The translations under genes were made by a program, and so were the position numbers. The notes under the pieces are model-generated. The model had not been told where the DNA came from, searched no databases, and worked only from the letters and a program-made list of their open reading frames with translations. A stretch of DNA of 64,000 nt from Bdellovibrio bacteriovorus (GTDB lineage Bacteria > Bdellovibrionota > Bdellovibrionia > Bdellovibrionales > Bdellovibrionaceae): positions 2,232,001 to 2,296,000 of the forward strand of contig NZ_CP102930.1 of the NCBI RefSeq assembly GCF_025558485.1. The letters run 5' to 3'. This document shows, in pieces, positions 63,362-64,000 of this stretch; position 1 is the first letter of the stretch, and the number at the start of each line of letters is the position of its first letter.

Positions 63362-64000
63362 ATGGATTTTAGTATTAAGACTTCTATCAGTATTAGCAGC
63401 TTGATCCTTCTGACCCACCTTCCGGCAGCGGCCTCTCAGTTATTCTATTCGCCCGCTTTATGCCCTCCGGAAAACCTTACCATCTTTGTGACGAATAAAT
63501 CCTCAGAACCGCAAAGAGTCTGGACTCAAATAAGATTCGATCAGGACATTGATGAGCTCCACCATGATCTGGACCCCAAGTCCCAGATTAAAATTCGCGG
63601 TACGGAGTTCTTGCCAACGCAAAGAGGCTTTTCTATCAAGGCCTGGGACAAAAATACCGTGCAAGTCACCAGCACTTGCTCAGATTCTTTCAGCACCCCT
63701 TTAACTGATACGACCTCCCCTGAAGTCACCCACTGGCTGCCGTCCTCTGTGCAAACTGTGAAGCTTCATATTATGAACCTTTACTTGAAGTCCAACTCAG
63801 TTCAGCTTAAGGCCTACAACCGACTGGGGGTCGCCGTGGCAGAACGCCAGGTTGAGTTGAAAAACTATTATGATACGGAAATCTTCAAATGGTCCTTGGG
63901 ACAGGATGTGGCTCGCATCGAGGTCCAAGGTCAGGAACGCCTGCATTCGGTTCTAACTTATGACAATGGCACATCTGAACAAGTCAGCCCGGCTGTGGCG
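63362..64000 (+). CDS. secreted protein, unknown, incomplete at window end
   Basis: An open frame of 213 codons running off the right edge. Residues 1-24 form a signal peptide (SSLILLTHLPAAAS). The mature part is beta-rich, with several Ser/Thr-rich strands such as VQLKAYNRLGVAVAERQVELKNYY, suggesting an immunoglobulin-like or adhesion-type fold. Two cysteines are present. Nothing else is recognised, and the C-terminus is unseen. Confidence 0.72.
   Translation, partial: MDFSIKTSISISSLILLTHLPAAASQLFYSPALCPPENLTIFVTNKSSEPQRVWTQIRFDQDIDELHHDLDPKSQIKIRGTEFLPTQRGFSIKAWDKNTVQVTSTCSDSFSTPLTDTTSPEVTHWLPSSVQTVKLHIMNLYLKSNSVQLKAYNRLGVAVAERQVELKNYYDTEIFKWSLGQDVARIEVQGQERLHSVLTYDNGTSEQVSPAVA

Noticed and set aside
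1..64000. CRISPR array, prophage, transposon or integron
   Set aside because: No regularly spaced direct repeats, integrase, transposase or terminal inverted repeats were found; the terminase-like gene has no phage neighbours.

Overview
The window looks like chromosomal DNA of a Bdellovibrio-type predatory deltaproteobacterium (Bdellovibrionota), close to Bdellovibrio bacteriovorus. This is inferred from gene content: a TIGR02147-family regulator (a family enriched in Bdellovibrio), many secreted hypothetical proteins and metallopeptidases, chemotaxis genes with sigma-28-like promoters, and near-50% GC throughout. No insertion sequence, prophage, CRISPR array or rRNA was seen. Two tRNA genes are present: Leu-CAG and Gly-GCC.

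Layout. 1-1878: end of a Rossmann-type flavoprotein-like gene, a periplasmic glutathione peroxidase and an outer-membrane beta-barrel. 1886-9807 (minus): a tight operon running cysteine desulfurase, mnmA, mtaB, rnc, era, der and a sodium-coupled symporter (sulfur transfer to tRNA, tRNA/rRNA maturation, ribosome GTPases). 9991-14366 (plus): an operon with a sigma-28-like promoter encoding a GspE_N-like/linker protein, a secreted protein that matches the catalytic domain of protein-arginine deiminases with all four catalytic residues, and a small secreted partner; a thermonuclease follows. 14378-22621 (minus): tsaE, pdxJ, glmM, cdaR, cdaA (cyclic-di-AMP synthesis coupled to cell-wall precursor synthesis), ftsH, tilS and an aldehyde dehydrogenase. 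22694-26380: small conserved genes, glpX, a thioesterase and pgsA. 26435-30757: an EmrAB-TolC-type efflux operon divergent from its likely MarR repressor, with a perfect palindrome across both -35 elements. 30754-41499: assorted metabolic, transport and envelope genes (deaminase, permeases, carbonic anhydrase, FKBP, a terminase-small-subunit-like DNA-binding protein, PBP4, an AcfC-like protein, a metzincin protease).

41925-47733: the TIGR02147 regulator, then a chemotaxis cassette of a soluble triple-PAS receptor, CheR, CheD and a triple-CheW fusion, with no CheA. 48188-52973: a secreted protein and a five-gene ABC-2/HlyD exporter operon. 53177-55962: an HExxH metallopeptidase and a membrane chemoreceptor. 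56004-60991: a surface-glycan operon (wecE, rmlA, rmlB, a GT4 and a GT17 glycosyltransferase) that would make and use dTDP-4-amino-4,6-dideoxygalactose. 61111-63176: feoAB iron uptake. 63362 to the end: an incomplete secreted protein behind a sigma-28-like promoter.

The most notable item is the secreted arginine-deiminase-like enzyme at 11446-13128. Next come the sigma-28-like promoters that place start codons at or near the transcript 5' end, the triple-CheW cassette, a 34-residue small protein at 35138-35242 and an orphan terminator at 53126 that may end a small RNA. All domain assignments were made by reading motifs; no database search was run.
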